Shown: piece after piece, positions 62,324 to 64,000 of the stretch
How the letters are laid out: every line of letters starts with the position of its first letter
Position numbering within the stretch: the first letter of the stretch is position 1
Assembly: GCA_903937385.1 (NCBI GenBank)
Contig: CAIZZF010000005.1
Span: forward strand, 1-64,000
DNA: 64,000 nucleotides
Direction: 5' to 3'
Source of the DNA: an uncultured Holophagaceae bacterium
Lineage (GTDB): Bacteria > Acidobacteriota > Holophagae > Holophagales > Holophagaceae
Program-made: the position numbers and the translations under genes
Notes under the pieces: model-generated
The model's input: the letters and a program-made list of their open reading frames with translations, nothing else
Told to the model about the DNA's origin: nothing
Database searches by the model: none

Positions 62324-64000
62324 CAGTCCTCCTCCTCGTCCTCGTCCGGCGCGGCGGCTTTCGGGGCAGTCTCGGAGGCCGCCACCTCCCGCTTTGCCGC
62401 AGCCTCCTTGGCGAGGCGCACGCGCAGCTCGCCCAGGCGCTTCTCGAGCCCGACCCGCTCCGGAAAGACGAAGGCCAGGGCGCGCTCCCACTGCTCGGCG
62501 GCCTCGGCCAGCTTGCCCTGCTTCACCAGGACTTCGCCGAGGTGCTTGCGGACCTCGGGGCTGAAGGGGCTCAGGTCCACGGCCCGCCGCAGAGTGGCTT
62601 CCGCCTCGGCGATCCGGCCCAGCTTGAACTGCGCCCAGCCCAGGCTGTCGACCACGTTGCCGTTGTCGGGGGTCGCCTTGGCGCTGGCCTCGATGAGGGC
62701 TGCGGCCTCCTCAAGCTGGACGTCCTGCTCCAGGAGCAGGTAGCCGAGGTTGTTCTGGACCAGGGAATTGGTGGGCTCCAGGGCCTGGGCCTCGCGCAGT
62801 ACAGCCATGGCCTCTGCGTGCCGGTCGAGCTGGTCCAGGGCCTGGCTCTGCAGGATGAGGCTGTCGACGCTGCGGGTGGGCACCAGGCGGCGGGCCCGCT
62901 CCAGGGCCTCCAGGCACTTGTCCCAGCGCGAGAACTCCTGCCAGAGCGCGGCCATGCCCTCGAGGTACAGGTTCTCCACGGCGGCACGGGCCTCCTTCCG
63001 GGAAAAGAACCGGTATTCGAGATACTTCGGAGGGAGCTTGTCGGCCTGCTTGAAGAAGGGCAGGAGCGGGAAGCGGGCGACGCCCTCCCGGAGGGCGGCC
63101 AGGGCACTCGGCCAGTCGTCCTGGCTGACGTGGGCCTGCACCTTGAAGACCTGCGCCTCGCTGTCGGTGCGCGGCCGGGGCGGCCGGTTCTGGAGGAAGG
63201 TCAGCAGCACCTTGCCCTTGCCCTGCAGCAGCAGGGCCTCGGCGTAGAGCATGTGGGCGCCGTCGCCGATCCAGTCGGCCTCGATGGGCTGCGCCACCAG
63301 CACGCTCAGGCGGGCCTCGGCCTCGGCGAAGCGGCCCAGATTCATGAGGGCCCGCGCCGTGTGGAAGGTGAGGTTCGGACTGCCCTTGATGGCTTCGGCC
63401 TTGGCCAGCGTCTCGAGCGCCTCCGCGAATCGCGAGGTCTGCATGCGGATGAGCGACACGTTCTCCCAGAGTCCCGCTTCCTGGGGCAGGTGCCGGGCCA
63501 GCAGGAGGAAGCTCTCCTCGGCGTGGGCCAGGTAGCCCAGCTTGATCTGCTCCCGGGCCAGCTCTTCCAGCAGGCGCAGGTGTCGGTCCTCGGCACCGCG
63601 GGCGTTGAGGGCCAGCAGGGCCTCCCGCTTGCCTTCATAGCTCTGGGTGGCCCGCGCGTGGATCAGGGCCCGCTCCCAGGCGGGGCTGAAGCCGGGCCTC
63701 AGGCGGCCTAGCCGCAGCCAGGCCTTGAGGGCACCCTCCCCGTCCTTGAGCTGCTCGGAGACCTCACCCAGGCGCGCCCACAGCTCGGGGTCCAGGGGCA
63801 GGCGCTGGGCCGCGGCCCGCAGCTCCTTCGCGGCCTGGGGTCCCACGGCGGGATCTTTCTGCATGCGCTGGTACTGCAGCAGGGCCAGGTGGGCCTGCGC
63901 CTCAGCGTTCTGGGGGGCCAGCTCCACGGCGCGCCGGGCGGGGGCCACGGCGGCATCCGGTTCCTCCGCTTCCTGGAGGGCCTCGGACAGCCGGAGGTTT
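62323..64000 (-). CDS. TPR-repeat protein (5' partial)
   Basis: A tetratricopeptide protein whose frame continues beyond the right edge (the codons before GTG at 63948 continue TPR pattern), so the N-terminus is missing. At least 12 TPR-like units are visible, such as APARRAVELAPQNAEAQAHL near the right edge, NLGYLLLEQDVQLEEAAAL, and WAQFKLGRIAEAEATLRRAV near the C-terminus. The C-terminus ends in DEDEEED. It is probably a protein-interaction scaffold. It precedes the small hypothetical gene at 61859-62323. Confidence 0.85.
   Translation of the reverse strand, partial: NLRLSEALQEAEEPDAAVAPARRAVELAPQNAEAQAHLALLQYQRMQKDPAVGPQAAKELRAAAQRLPLDPELWARLGEVSEQLKDGEGALKAWLRLGRLRPGFSPAWERALIHARATQSYEGKREALLALNARGAEDRHLRLLEELAREQIKLGYLAHAEESFLLLARHLPQEAGLWENVSLIRMQTSRFAEALETLAKAEAIKGSPNLTFHTARALMNLGRFAEAEARLSVLVAQPIEADWIGDGAHMLYAEALLLQGKGKVLLTFLQNRPPRPRTDSEAQVFKVQAHVSQDDWPSALAALREGVARFPLLPFFKQADKLPPKYLEYRFFSRKEARAAVENLYLEGMAALWQEFSRWDKCLEALERARRLVPTRSVDSLILQSQALDQLDRHAEAMAVLREAQALEPTNSLVQNNLGYLLLEQDVQLEEAAALIEASAKATPDNGNVVDSLGWAQFKLGRIAEAEATLRRAVDLSPFSPEVRKHLGEVLVKQGKLAEAAEQWERALAFVFPERVGLEKRLGELRVRLAKEAAAKREVAASETAPKAAAPDEDEEED

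Noticed and set aside
1-64000. tRNA or rRNA genes
   Set aside because: I could not find any recognisable tRNA or rRNA sequence by reading.

Overview
The window is about 70 % GC, densely packed and read on both strands. The gene families suggest an Acidobacteriota genome of the Holophagae/Geothrix type: many hybrid histidine kinases, a DUF4388 protein, a Tll0287-like haem sensor, a serine/threonine kinase with TPRs, a C-terminal CxxCKKIR...CPxC zinc-ribbon-like sensor tail, and Gram-negative envelope genes such as waaA and an Mla/MCE cassette. This assignment is an inference from gene content; no rRNA or tRNA gene is visible.

Region 1 (1-11424) is a nearly complete chemosensory operon: MCP with tandem HAMP-like repeats (5' end outside the window), cheW, a STAS protein, a soluble MCP-like protein with a CheZ-like DxxxQ motif, cheY, cheA, cheR, cheD, cheB and a CxxCH-containing hybrid kinase. 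Five of the junctions are ATGA-type overlaps or near-overlaps, so translation is probably coupled.

Region 2 (11451-22425) holds a TPR sensor, a three-gene MCE/Mla lipid-transport cassette whose ATPase has degenerate motifs, a CAP-domain protein, divergent cysK and a CymR-like Rrf2 regulator, a CHASE hybrid kinase and a toxin-antitoxin pair whose PIN toxin has an in-frame amber codon.

Region 3 (22441-37912) holds a large C45-type Ntn hydrolase, a divergent FHA-GAF-PP2C phosphatase and Ser/Thr kinase pair, a 46-codon peptide gene with a perfect Shine-Dalgarno sequence, an RluA pseudouridine synthase and, 2.4 kb away, a decayed copy of its 5' end. Between the two copies are two hypothetical secreted proteins. 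A phosphodiester glycosidase, a thioesterase, a small TubC-like protein, a lipid kinase and a secreted hypothetical protein follow.

Region 4 (38013-47973) holds murC, an M14 peptidase, ubiX, an FtsX-like protein coupled to a lipoprotein, a DUF4388 protein, and a ribB (degenerate RibA half), cNMP-binding protein and thioredoxin cluster.

Region 5 (47976-64000) holds an SBP-type hybrid kinase bracketed by related direct repeats, a receiver-ATPase protein, waaA, a small membrane protein, a CobW-type GTPase, tex with a repetitive Arg/Pro tail, a lipoprotein, lepB, an orphan sulfonate-type binding protein, an S1/P1 nuclease and a large TPR protein running off the right edge. Several families of dispersed intergenic repeats are scattered through regions 2-5.
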